Shown here: piece by piece, positions 34,336-43,700 of the stretch
Numbering within the stretch: the stretch's first letter is position 1
Layout: every line of letters begins with the position of its first letter
From: Verrucosispora sp. NA02020
GTDB taxonomy: Bacteria > Actinomycetota > Actinomycetes > Mycobacteriales > Micromonosporaceae
Length of the DNA: 64,000 bases
Direction: 5' to 3'
Assembly: GCF_013364215.1 (NCBI RefSeq)
Contig: NZ_CP054923.1
Span: 1,488,001 to 1,552,000 of the forward strand
Made by a program: the position numbers and the translations under genes
Notes under the pieces: model-generated
The model's input: the letters and a program-made list of their open reading frames with translations, nothing else
Database searches by the model: none
What the model was told of the DNA's origin: nothing

Positions 34336-34887
34336 ATGGCCTATCCGTACCCGAGTCAGCCGCCGCACCAGGTGGCGGAGCCAGCGAATCCGGGCCAGCA
34401 GCACCGGCCGGCTGGTCACGAAGCTCCCGAGCCGGCTCCCAGCGGCTGGGGACATGCTTCGGTGCCGCTCCCGAATGGGACTATTCCACCGATCGCTCCG
34501 GTGAGCGTCAGGCGCAGTAAGCTGCCCGTGATTCTCGCTGTCGCCAGCCTCACTGTGGCTCTGATCGCCGTCGCCGTCGCCGCCGTCGTAGTTACCAGCA
34601 AGGACAGTCTGACCTTGCAGGCGGCTCAACGAGAATGTCGGACTGCGCTGGAGCGCGAAGCTAACAGGCGGGCCGGTCGGGCTGGACCGGACGGGATTCT
34701 TGTCTCCTTGACCGAGGTTGAGCTGCAAGAGGCGTGGCAGACAGATTCGGGCTTCGCGGTCAACGGCACCGCTCGCTATACGCTGACAAGCGCCTTGCTG
34801 CCCCAGGTGAACCAGTCGGTGGGGTTGACGTGTGAAGCGACATCGGTAGATGGGCAGGTCCTGACGACGGTGAAAAACCGTCTCTGA
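34336..34887 (+). CDS. Proline-rich single-pass membrane protein with exported C-terminal domain
   Basis: 183 residues. The N-terminus is cytoplasmic and proline-rich (MAYPYPSQPPHQVAEPANPG); one membrane helix (LPVILAVASLTVALIAVAVA, ~58-80) follows, then a ~95-residue exported domain with two cysteines (QRECRTAL and VGLTCEATSVDG) that may pair. It resembles its upstream neighbour in the proline-rich part, so the two may be a functional pair. The ATG at 34336 has GGAG ~10 nt upstream. Function unknown. Confidence 0.65.
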   Translation: MAYPYPSQPPHQVAEPANPGQQHRPAGHEAPEPAPSGWGHASVPLPNGTIPPIAPVSVRRSKLPVILAVASLTVALIAVAVAAVVVTSKDSLTLQAAQRECRTALEREANRRAGRAGPDGILVSLTEVELQEAWQTDSGFAVNGTARYTLTSALLPQVNQSVGLTCEATSVDGQVLTTVKNRL

Positions 34888-35080
34888 TCGCGGAACGGCG
34901 GCGGAGGTCGATCGCATCTTGGTCCGCCGTTCACCTGTGCCGGCTCCTGCGATCCGTTGACGCCGTCAGCTCGACAGGGCTCGCATCCGACACGGCCGCA
35001 CTGGGCCCGCCCCGCATCCTGTGCCCGCCGCCTGGCCGGGGCACGATGGGTGAACTGATCCACCAGAATGGTCCGTACTG

Positions 35081-35449
35081 ATGGTCATGCGGACGACGGA
35101 GTTGGTGGCCTGCACGCGCAACGCGATCGACTGGCTCGGGCCGGCCGGGGTACGTGGGGTGGTGCACCGCTGGATGCGTCTGGTGGCGGCCGACGCGGAA
35201 CTGGCGCCGTACCTGCTGGGGATCGACCGGCGGCGGCTCGCCACCCATCTCGCGGCTCAGCTCACTCCGGCCCTGGGTGGTCCGGGTCGGGCGATCGGGT
35301 CGGTCGGCGGGGTGTGGCTGCGGCTGGGGTTGACCACGGAGCAGCACTGGCGGGTGCTCGACTACCTGGCGGCGGTGCTGTGGCGACTCGACCTGCCGAC
35401 GGACGCGATCATCGGTGTGCAACGCGCCGTGCGCGCGGAGCGCGGGTAG
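35081..35449 (+). CDS. Globin-like protein (truncated-haemoglobin type)
   Basis: 122 residues. HRWMRLVAADAELAPYLLGI and RRRLATHLAAQL align with the globin part of the frameshifted reductase 2.9 kb upstream (ARWLRLVQADTELSAYLIGV, DRLAAHLIRQL), so the two are paralogues. The sequence is diverged and the proximal histidine cannot be fixed with certainty (HLAAQL is the best candidate). The start may be 35081 or the ATG at 35087. It may bind O2 or NO. Confidence 0.65.
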   Translation: MVMRTTELVACTRNAIDWLGPAGVRGVVHRWMRLVAADAELAPYLLGIDRRRLATHLAAQLTPALGGPGRAIGSVGGVWLRLGLTTEQHWRVLDYLAAVLWRLDLPTDAIIGVQRAVRAERG

Positions 35450-35494
35450 GGCGACGCCCTCTCGCTGCAGGTGACGAGAGGGCATCGGGCCAGG

Positions 35495-36514
35495 TCAGCC
35501 GCGCTTGCGCAGGCGTAGGGCCAGCCGGACGGCGACACCGAGGCCGACCACGGCGCAGGGCAGGGCGACGCCGTACGCGGCCCAGAGGTGCCCCTCGTCG
35601 GTCCAGTTGAAGAAGGCGGCGATGCCGAGGTGGACGGCGACCAGGGTGGCGACCAGTTCCGCCCAGGTGGTGCGCCAGAAGGGTACGCGTCGCTGCGGCT
35701 CGTGCTCGGCGAGGTCGCGGGCGTACTCCTCGACCGGGCCGAACTCGACGGTCGGGGTGCCGCCGGTGGCGCTGAGGTGGTCGTGGGCCTCGCGGGCCAG
35801 GTCGGCGGCGCGGTCGGGCGGGAGGTCGTAGCGGCCGACCAGCAGGCCCGACAGGCGGCGGTACCAGGCGTCCGGGTCGTCGTCGGGTGCGGTGCGCGGG
35901 GTGGGCGGCACGTAGTCGACCGGCTGCTTCGGCGGGGCCGGCCGTCGGGTCATCAGCCAGAGCAGCAGCAGTGCGACCACGACGATGCCGAGCACCGGGA
36001 TGCGGGCGGCCGGCTCCTCGGGCAGGAGTACGAAGCTCGTCGCGCCCAGCCCGACGAAGAGGCCGACCACCGCGAACGACCAGGTGGCCAGTTGTGGGCG
36101 CCCGGCGGCGCGCAGGGCGTTGGGGAGGGCGCAGGCGGTGAAGGCCAGGCAGACCATGATCAGACCGGCCAGCCTGGCGGGTGTGGTGGTGAAGGTGAGG
36201 GTGCGTTCCAGGATCGCGTAGAAGATCGTGGCGCTCAGGCCGAAGACGACCAAGGTGAAGACCGAGCCGGTCAGGTAGTCGGCCGAGAGCATGCCGTTGC
36301 GGTCCACCTTCTCCCGCAGGTGTGCCGGCTGTTCGGCCGCCGCGGTCAGGGCGAACTCCTCCGGGTCGCCGAAGGCGTCGTACGGGCTCTCGCCGCTGAG
36401 CTCGCAGTGGGTACGGACGTCCGCGATGATCGGGTTCGCCAGGTGGTAGCCGACGCCCTGGTCGCTGAGGGCCAGCCGGGTCGGCAACTCCCAACGCTCG
36501 AACGGCTCCGTCAT
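35495..36514 (-). CDS. Multi-pass membrane protein co-encoded with PadR
   Basis: 339 residues. An N-terminal soluble ~85-residue region (YHLANPIIADVRTHCELSGE) is followed by four hydrophobic segments, a cytoplasmic loop with a DUF1700-like helical motif (YDLPPDRAADLAREAHDHL), and two more helices. The ATG at 36514 overlaps the PadR stop (ATGA). PadR regulators paired with such membrane proteins are common in actinobacteria; the protein is probably PadR's main regulatory target. Function unknown. Confidence 0.75.
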   Translation of the reverse strand: MTEPFERWELPTRLALSDQGVGYHLANPIIADVRTHCELSGESPYDAFGDPEEFALTAAAEQPAHLREKVDRNGMLSADYLTGSVFTLVVFGLSATIFYAILERTLTFTTTPARLAGLIMVCLAFTACALPNALRAAGRPQLATWSFAVVGLFVGLGATSFVLLPEEPAARIPVLGIVVVALLLLWLMTRRPAPPKQPVDYVPPTPRTAPDDDPDAWYRRLSGLLVGRYDLPPDRAADLAREAHDHLSATGGTPTVEFGPVEEYARDLAEHEPQRRVPFWRTTWAELVATLVAVHLGIAAFFNWTDEGHLWAAYGVALPCAVVGLGVAVRLALRLRKRG

Positions 36515-36861
36515 CTCGTGTCCTCTCCGGTTGCGGTCAGGAGCCGGTCGAACGCCGACGTGAACTCGCCCCAGCGGGCGCGCTCCTCCGCCAGCCGTTG
36601 CCGGCCTGCCGTGGTGATCGAGTAGGCCTTGCGTCCGGGGCCGCGTTCGCCGGGCAGCCAGTCGGAGCGCACCGCCCCGTCGGCCTCCAGCCGGCCCAGC
36701 ACCGGATAGAGCGCGCCACCGCGTACGGCGCCGAGGCCGTGGTCGGCCAGTCGCTGCGCCAGGGCGTAGCCGTGCCGTTCGCCCTCGGTGAGAACGGCCA
36801 GGATGGCCAGCCCCAGGCTCGCGCGGAGCCAACCTGTCGCCGGGTCGACCGTGGCACTCAT
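36511..36861 (-). CDS. PadR-family transcriptional regulator
   Basis: 116 residues. The winged helix reads LGLAILAVLTEGERHGYALA, then GGALYPVLGRLEADG, with wing PGERGPGRKAYSITTAGRQR, all classic PadR. The ATG at 36861 is used (GGCGGTG upstream); a GTG at 36873 is possible. Upstream are several CGACTAGT-type sites. It probably represses itself and the coupled membrane-protein gene. Confidence 0.9.
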   Translation of the reverse strand: MSATVDPATGWLRASLGLAILAVLTEGERHGYALAQRLADHGLGAVRGGALYPVLGRLEADGAVRSDWLPGERGPGRKAYSITTAGRQRLAEERARWGEFTSAFDRLLTATGEDTR

Positions 36862-36880
36862 CGCTCGTAACACCGCCTTC

Positions 36881-36960
36881 CGACTAGTCGCTTCGGGAGG
36901 GTATTCCGTCTGCTCGACTAGTTCTATCTCAGAGTAGTCGGGTTCGGCAAGTAGTCGCGG
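36881..36960. promoter_or_regulatory. PadR operator region with repeated ACTAGTCG-type boxes
   Basis: A perfect palindrome CGACTAGTCG lies at 36881-36890, a second near-match CGACTAGT at 36915-36922, and half-sites AGTAGTCG near 36933-36940 and 36950-36957. On the minus strand TTGCCG followed after 18 bp by TAGAAC could be the promoter they overlap. Confidence 0.6.
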
Positions 36961-37140
36961 GATCGGGTGGTGACGAGGAACACCGGTCTGCCGGCCGCTA
37001 AACGGGCGGCGGAGTGTCGGCGGCGGGAGCTAATGTGCGCTGCGGGCATCGCCCCCTCCGCACGTCGGGCCGGTCTTCCGCCGGCACCGCGTCGGCCACC
37101 ACCGCTCGTCCTACGGTCAGATCCGACAACAGGAGACTTC

Positions 37141-38751
37141 GTGGCACAGCAATCTGTCGCGGCACCGCAACCTGTCCCGACATCGGACAAACTCGACGCT
37201 GCGGTGCTCAAGGTGGCCGGCGTCGTCGTGCTCGGTGCGATCATGTCGATCCTCGACGTGACGGTGGTCAGCGTCGCGCTGCCGACCTTCCAGAGTGAGT
37301 TCGACGCCTCGTACGCCCGCGTCGCGTGGACGATGACCGGCTACACGCTGGCGTTGGCCACGGTCATCCCGCTCAGCGGGTGGGCGGCCGACCGATTCGG
37401 CACCAAACGCCTCTACATGATCGCGTTGGCGCTGTTCACCATCGGGTCCGGCCTCTGCGCCACGGCCGACACCATCGGGCAGCTGATCGGGTACCGGGTG
37501 CTCCAGGGGCTCGGTGGCGGCATGCTCATGCCGATCGGCATGGCGATCATGACGCGGGCGGCCGGCCCGAATCGGATCGGCCGGTTGATGGCCGTGCTCG
37601 GTATCCCGATGCTGCTCGGCCCGATCAGCGGCCCGATCCTCGGCGGCTGGCTGATCGACGTGGCGAGCTGGCACTGGATCTTCCTGATCAACCTGCCGAT
37701 CGGTGTGGTCGCGCTGATCTACGCCCAGATGGCGCTGCCGAAGGACGCCGCGCAGCCCTCGCAGTCGTTCGACTTCGTCGGCATGCTGATGCTCTCGCCG
37801 GGTCTGGCCCTGTTCCTCTACGGCGTCTCCACGCTGCCCGAGACCGGCACGTTCGCCGAGCCGGAGGTCTGGGGCCCGATGCTGGTCGGCGCCGTCCTGG
37901 TGGTGGCGTTCGTGTTCTACTCCTTCAAGCCCGAACACCCGCTGCTCGACCTGCGGCTGTTCCGCAACCGCCGGTTGACCGTCGCGGCGGTGACCATGTT
38001 CGTCTTCATCATCGCGTTCATGGGCGCGGGGCTGCTCTTCCCCAGCTACTTCCTCCAGGTGCGCGGCGAGTCGACGCTGCACGCCGGTCTGCTGATGGCG
38101 CCGCAGGGCCTCGGCGCCATGGTCACCATGCCCATCGCCGGCATGCTCGCCGACAAGGTGCCGGTCGGCCGGACGGTGCCGTTCGCGCTGGTGCTGATCC
38201 TCGCCGGGTTCTTCACCTTCACCCAGCTCGACGCGGACACCTCGTACGTGCTGCTCTGCGGCTCGCTGTTCGTGATGGGCCTGGGCATGGGCGGCACGAT
38301 GATGCCGATCATGACCTCGGCGTTGAAGACGCTGACCGGGCACGAGGTCGCCCGAGGGTCGACGCTGGTGAACATCCTCCAGCAGATCGGCGGTTCGGTC
38401 GGCGCGGCGGTGATGTCGGTGATCCTCACCAACGAGCTCAACAAGTCCCAGCCGATCCCCGGCCTGACCGGCCCCAACGGCGAGCCGGTCACCGAGGCCG
38501 GGTTGGCCGTCGCCGCCCAGCAGCGGCCGGAACTCGCCGAACAATTGCCCGATCCGTCGATCATCGAGCGTGGTCTCGACTTCGCCGCCAACTCCTTCGC
38601 GACCACGTTCTGGGTCGCGTTCGCCCTGGTGGCGGCAACGTTCATCCCGGCCGCGTTCCTGCCCCGGCGGCGGGAACGGTCGCACCTGCTCGACGACCAG
38701 CCCGGTGAGCAGCCCGGCGAGGCGCCCCGCGCCCCGGTCATCGTGCACTGA
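37141..38751 (+). CDS. DHA2-family MFS drug:proton antiporter
   Basis: 536 residues, 14 membrane helices expected. Motif D1 (LDVTVVSVALPTFQSEF), motif A (GWAADRFGTKRLYMIA) and motif C (GIPMLLGPISGPILGGWL) are all present, as in EmrB/QacA exporters. The GTG at 37141 follows CAGGAGAC; codons from 36967 onward are open but unlikely. Divergent from the PadR gene across 279 bp, so PadR could also affect it. Substrate unknown. Confidence 0.93.
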   Translation: MAQQSVAAPQPVPTSDKLDAAVLKVAGVVVLGAIMSILDVTVVSVALPTFQSEFDASYARVAWTMTGYTLALATVIPLSGWAADRFGTKRLYMIALALFTIGSGLCATADTIGQLIGYRVLQGLGGGMLMPIGMAIMTRAAGPNRIGRLMAVLGIPMLLGPISGPILGGWLIDVASWHWIFLINLPIGVVALIYAQMALPKDAAQPSQSFDFVGMLMLSPGLALFLYGVSTLPETGTFAEPEVWGPMLVGAVLVVAFVFYSFKPEHPLLDLRLFRNRRLTVAAVTMFVFIIAFMGAGLLFPSYFLQVRGESTLHAGLLMAPQGLGAMVTMPIAGMLADKVPVGRTVPFALVLILAGFFTFTQLDADTSYVLLCGSLFVMGLGMGGTMMPIMTSALKTLTGHEVARGSTLVNILQQIGGSVGAAVMSVILTNELNKSQPIPGLTGPNGEPVTEAGLAVAAQQRPELAEQLPDPSIIERGLDFAANSFATTFWVAFALVAATFIPAAFLPRRRERSHLLDDQPGEQPGEAPRAPVIVH

Positions 38752-38853
38752 ACGCACCAGGTCACCGCTGACGATTCGAGACCACTGGCACGGAGCGCGG
38801 CCACCCGATTCGGGATGGCCGCGCCGCGCTCCGCTCCGCGCCCGTGTCCCGTG

Positions 38854-38932
38854 CAAGATCGCGCCCGATCCAGGATCGAGTGGTCTCGTCGCGCTCGCGA
38901 AGCCACTCGATCCTGGATCGAGCACGATCTTG
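38854..38932. repeat. Dispersed CTCGATCC...GGATCGAG hairpin repeat (copy 2)
   Basis: Arms 38854-38883 and 38903-38932 pair over 30 bp with two mismatches and share their central 17 bp with the repeat at 28761-28829. It lies 100 bp after the DHA2 gene. Confidence 0.85.
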
Positions 38933-39025
38933 GCTGGTCAGCGCGTCGGATGCGGCAGGTCGGGGCGCCCTTACGACGACGCCGACCTGCCCGGCCAGCG
39001 GTGGGCGGCGGATCGGCCCGATGAG

Positions 39026-39204
39026 GGTCGGTGCGCACCGTGGTCGGGTGCGGCGCGCGCGGCGGCGGTCGGGTCTGGCGCGGTGAGCGCGGTGCGTGCG
39101 GCGGTGCGTGCGGCGGTGGGGTGCGGCGCGGCGAGTGTGAGTGCGTGCGGCGGTCGGGTGCGGCGTACCGGGTGGTGGTGCGTACGGCGGTAGGGTCGCG
39201 GGAC
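39026..39204. repeat. G-rich low-complexity stretch
   Basis: The gap before the helicase gene is built of irregular repeats of GGTGCGTGCGGCG and GTCGGGTGCGGCG on the plus strand. The 472-bp gap 38752-39223 contains no credible gene: only the hairpin repeat and this stretch, which is strongly G-skewed. Confidence 0.6.
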
Positions 39205-39223
39205 GCCGAATGGGGGTGGGGAG

Positions 39224-40558
39224 ATGCTGCCGCAGCTGACGGTGCCGCCGGGTACGGAGGCGGAGCGGGTGATCACGACGGTGCTGTCCGACCTGCGGTC
39301 CGGCGAGCACCGGGGCGTGGTGGTCGACTCTCCACCCGGGGCGGGCAAGTCCACGCTGGTGGTGCGGGCCGCCGTCGAGCTGGCCGGCACCGGTGAGCCG
39401 TTGATGATCATCGCGCAGACCAACGAGCAGGTCGACGACCTGATCGACCGGCTCGCCCGGAAGGCACCCGAGCTGCGGATCGGTCGGCTCTCCGCCGGGG
39501 ACTACCGGCCGTCGGAACGGGTGGGCTCGCACGACCAGGTCCGGGTCGCCGCGAAGGTCACCGACCTCGCCGCCTCGGCCGTGGTCATCGGTACGGCCGC
39601 CAAGTGGGCCACGGTCGCCGAGGGCTCGTGGCCTTGGGCGATCGTGGACGAGGCGTACCAGATGCGCTCGGACGCGTTGCTGCGCGTGGCCGGCAGGTTC
39701 GAACGGGCGCTGTTCGTCGGCGATCCCGGTCAGCTCGACCCGTTCTCCACGGTGGAGACCGGCCGGTGGGCGGGTTTGACCTGGGATCCGATGCAGTCGG
39801 CGGTGGCTGTGCTGCTGCGGCACAACCCGCAGTTGCCGGTGCACCGGCTGCCGGTGTCGTGGCGGCTGCCCGCCTCGGCCGCCCCGGTCGTGTCGCGGGC
39901 GTTCTATCCCTTCACCGAGTTCCGTGCCGGCACGGTCTCCACCCAGCGGGCGCTGCACTTCACCGAGACGGGGCCGGGGGACGCCCTCGACCGGGCGGTG
40001 GAACTGGCCGCCACCGACGGATGGGCGCTCTACGAACTGCCGGCCCGGCACACCCTGCGGACCGACGCCGAAGCCGCCGCCGCGTGCGCCGCGCTCGCCA
40101 TCCGGGTGCTGCGGCGTGGGGCGGTCGCGATCTGCGAGCAGTCGCCCGGCGGCGCGCCGGTGACGGCGGAGCGGATCGCCGTCGGTGCCGCGCACCGTGA
40201 CCAGGTCGCGGTGATCCGGTCGCTGCTCGGCGAGGAGGGAGCGGGCATCACGGTGGACACCGCCAACCGGCTCCAGGGGCGTGAGTACGACATGACGATC
40301 GTGCTGCACCCGCTCTCCGGCCGCCGTGACGCGACCGCCTTCCACCTGGAGTCGGGGCGGCTCTGCGTGCTGGCGTCGCGGCACCGGCAGGCCTGCGTGG
40401 TGGTGGCCCGTGCGGGTATCGGCGAGCTGCTGGACGCCCATCCGTCGACCGAGGCCCCGCAGTTGGACGTGCCGGTGAAGTTCCCCGACGGCTGGGAGGC
40501 CAACCAGGCTGTCCTCGCCCACCTGGCGGCGCTCGGCCCGGTCGGCCCGGACAGGTGA
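39224..40558 (+). CDS. SF1-like AAA helicase/ATPase
   Basis: 444 residues. Walker A SPPGAGKSTLVVRAA lies near residue 30, and a Q/T-rich motif Ia (MIIAQTNEQVDDL) follows. Walker B is WAIVDEAYQM, where the usual DE pair is kept; motif III is LFVGDPGQLDPF; motif V is ITVDTANRLQGREYDMTIV; motif VI-like is VLASRHRQACVVV. This is an SF1 (Upf1/RecD-like) helicase core without long insertions. The ATG at 39224 directly follows GGGGGTGGGGAG. It is not in an operon; a functional link to the RecB-like nuclease at 7480 is only a possibility. Confidence 0.82.
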   Translation: MLPQLTVPPGTEAERVITTVLSDLRSGEHRGVVVDSPPGAGKSTLVVRAAVELAGTGEPLMIIAQTNEQVDDLIDRLARKAPELRIGRLSAGDYRPSERVGSHDQVRVAAKVTDLAASAVVIGTAAKWATVAEGSWPWAIVDEAYQMRSDALLRVAGRFERALFVGDPGQLDPFSTVETGRWAGLTWDPMQSAVAVLLRHNPQLPVHRLPVSWRLPASAAPVVSRAFYPFTEFRAGTVSTQRALHFTETGPGDALDRAVELAATDGWALYELPARHTLRTDAEAAAACAALAIRVLRRGAVAICEQSPGGAPVTAERIAVGAAHRDQVAVIRSLLGEEGAGITVDTANRLQGREYDMTIVLHPLSGRRDATAFHLESGRLCVLASRHRQACVVVARAGIGELLDAHPSTEAPQLDVPVKFPDGWEANQAVLAHLAALGPVGPDR

Positions 40559-40597
40559 CCCGGCGCGCCCCGGCCCGGTGGCCGCTCGCGCACGCCG

Positions 40598-40672
40598 TCA
40601 CCGACGCCCCGTGCACCGACGGTCTGCGCACCGACGCCTCGTGCACCGAGGGCCGGCGCACCGACGTGGGTC
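40598..40672. repeat. Five tandem 15-bp units (GCACCGACG...)
   Basis: Units begin at 40598, 40613, 40628, 40643 and 40658, each opening (G/T)CACCGA followed by a variable 8-9 bp. They lie between the helicase stop and the ATPase ATG. Read in the ATPase frame they would encode a pentad x-x-x-H-R repeat, but the in-frame GTG at 40578 has no ribosome-binding site. Confidence 0.7.
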
Positions 40673-40733
40673 AGCCCAGCGTCGTCGCCGATCGGTGCGG
40701 GTCTGTCGGTGGTGTCGGATACCGTCGGGTGCC

Positions 40734-43700
40734 ATGAGGGCGCGGCCCAGCGGCGTGATGATCGGACGGGACCATCCCGCCGGTCTGTTGCGCGCCGAGG
40801 TCGACCGGGCCGCTGCCAGTCACGGCGGGCTGGTCCTGGTCACCGGCGAGCCGGGGATCGGCAAGACCACCCTGGTGACGTCCGCCGCCGACGAGGCACG
40901 CCGGCAGGGTGCGCTGGTGCTCGGTGCGGCCTGCTGGGATTCCGCCAGCGCGCCCGGTTACTGGCCCTGGGTGCAGGTGCTGCGCGGTCTGCGCCGCTCG
41001 CCGGAGGACTGGGCGGTGGCCCGCGAGTCGGCCGAGCCGGCGTTGCGGCTGCTGCTCGGTGAGGTGGATCCGACGTCGAGGTCGCACGGTCCGTCGTTGA
41101 TGACCCCGGTCACGGCCAGTGGCGACGGGCTGCTGCCGACGACGGTCGGGCCCGGTGACGGTGACACGGCCGAGCGGGAGGCGTTCGCGCTCTACGACTC
41201 GGTCACCGCCGCCCTGGTCGCGGTCTCCCAGCGTCGGCCGGTGCTGGTGGTCCTGGACGACCTGCACTGGGCCGACGCGGCGTCGGTGCGGCTGCTGCGG
41301 TTCGCCGCCCAGCACACCTGGTTCGAGCGGTTGCTGCTGGTCGGCACGTACCGGGACGCGGAGGTGGAGGCGGAGGACCATCCGCTGCGACCGCTGCTGA
41401 TGTCGCTGGTGGCCAAGAGCACCCCGATCACTCTCACCGGCCTGTCCCGGGACGAGGTCGGCGCGTTGATGACCCGCACCGCCGGCCGGGAACCGGATCC
41501 GCACTGCGTCGACGACGTGCACCGGCGCACCGGCGGCAATCCGTTCTTCGTGGAGCAGACCGCCCGGCTGTGGCACTCCGACGGGCAACTGGCCGGCATC
41601 CCGCCCGGCGTACGCGAGGTGGTGCGCCGACGGCTCGACCGGTTGCCCGCTGAGGTGGTCGACGTGCTGACCGTCGCCGCGGTCCTCGGGCGGGAGTTCC
41701 ACGCGGCTGTCCTGGCGGCGAGTGCCGGTCGGCCACCGGCCCGGCTCGACGCCCTGCTGGACGTGGCGGTGGCCGCACGGCTGGTGCTCTCGGGCGGCGA
41801 CGGCCGGTACACCTTCGCGCACGACCTGGTCCGCGAGACGTTGTACGACGGTCTCGCCGACGGTGAGCGCCGGCTGCGGCACGCCGCCGTCGTCCGCGCC
41901 GTCGACGAGCACGCCGCGCTCGCCGAGTGGCTGATCCCGGCCGACCTGGCCCGGCACGCGTGGCTCGCCGACGCGCACCTGGAGGCGTACCGTCGCGCGG
42001 AACTGCTGCTCGCCGCCGCGCGGGACGCCGCCTGCCGGTTGGCGTTGGAGGAGTCGGCCGTGCACCTGCGGCGGGCGGCGACGGTGGCGACGGACCCGTC
42101 CCAACGCATCAAGATCATGATTGAGTTGGCCGACCGCCTCTTCCACACCGGGGGCCGGGACGAGGCCGACCAGATCCTTGCCGACACCGCCGCCCTGGCG
42201 CTGACCACCGACGAGCCGGCCCTTCTGGCCCGGTTCGCCCTCAACGTGCACCGGCACTGCCAGACCAATCCCCGGATCGCCGTCGACGCCGAGGGCCTGG
42301 TCCGTGAGGCGTACCGCAGGCTCGTCGGCGAGCCCGCCGACGTGGCCCCGGTCCGCCGGTTGGAAGCCGACCTGATCACCGCCACCGAAGCCCTCGCCCG
42401 GCGGGTGCACGACGACGACGCGCTCGCCTTCAGCCTCTGGGCCCGCCACGACGCCACCTGGGGGCCGGGCACCGCCGCCGACCGGGTCGCGCTGACCGCC
42501 GAGATCCGGGAGGTGGCCCGGCGGGGTGGCGACCAGGAGACCGAGTTGTGGGCCACGTCGTTGCGGTGGGTGGCGTTGCTCGAACTCGGCGATCCCCGCT
42601 ACCAGGACGAGCTGACCGCGTTCGTGACGACCGCCCGACAGACCGGCAGACCGCGCCACCAGATGGCGGCGGCCATCGACGGTGGCATCACCAGCGCCTT
42701 CCGGGGCGACTTCGCCGAGGCCGACACCTGCTTCTTCGAGCTGGGTGACCTCGACGAGTGGGAGCACGCCGACCACAGCTTCCTCGGCCACCACCTGCGC
42801 TGGTCGTACCTCATCCTGCGGGGCGATTTCGACGCGGCGGACGAAATGGTCGACGGGCTGAACGACGGCGAGCACCCGCACCGGGTGCTGCTGCGGGGCA
42901 TCACCGCCGCCGAACGCGGCGACCACCGCACCGCCACCCGGATCAGTGCCGAACTCGACGCCGCCGGAGTCACGTACACCGGTCCGGTCGCCCCGCTCTG
43001 GCTGCGACTGCGCGCGCAGGCCACGGTCGCCGACCCGGGGCGGTGCGCGGAGGCGCGACAGGCGCTGCTGCCGTACCAGGGGCAGTGGCTGGTCTCGTTG
43101 TTCGGATGCGACCTCAGCGGCCCGGTGGACCACTGGCTGGGCGTGATCGACGCCGCCGACCGGCGGTGGGACGACGCGGTCACCCGGTTCACCGCCGCCC
43201 GCGACGCCGCCGACCGGATGGGTTCCCGGCCGTGGTCCCTCTTCGTCCGGGTGGCGCTCGTGGACGCCCTCCGCGCCCGGGGCCGTCCGGGGGACGCCGC
43301 CACCGCCGACGCGATCCGGGTGACGGCCCGGGACGAGGCTCGTGAACTCGACCTGCCGCAGGTGCTCGCCCGGCTCGCCGAGGACACTCCGGGCGGTCGG
43401 TCCACACCGGCTCCGACCGGCCCGGTCCCCACGTCACCGGCGTACGAGTTCCGCCGCGAGGGGGCGGTCTGGCGACTCACCTATCAGGGCGCGACCGTGC
43501 ACCTGCCGGACGCCAAGGGGCTGCACGACCTGCGGCTGCTGTTGGGACGGCCCGGTGTCGACGTGCCCGCCGTCGAGCTGCTCGACCCGGCCGCCGGCCC
43601 GGAGCTGGTGGCGGCCCGGCGGATGGGCGGCGACGATCTGCTCGACGAGGAGGCGAGGAACCGCTACCGGCAGCACCTGATCCGCCTCGACGACGAGATC

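Noticed and set aside
40598..40672. CRISPR-like array
   Set aside because: The units are 15 bp with no unique spacers; this is a simple tandem repeat.
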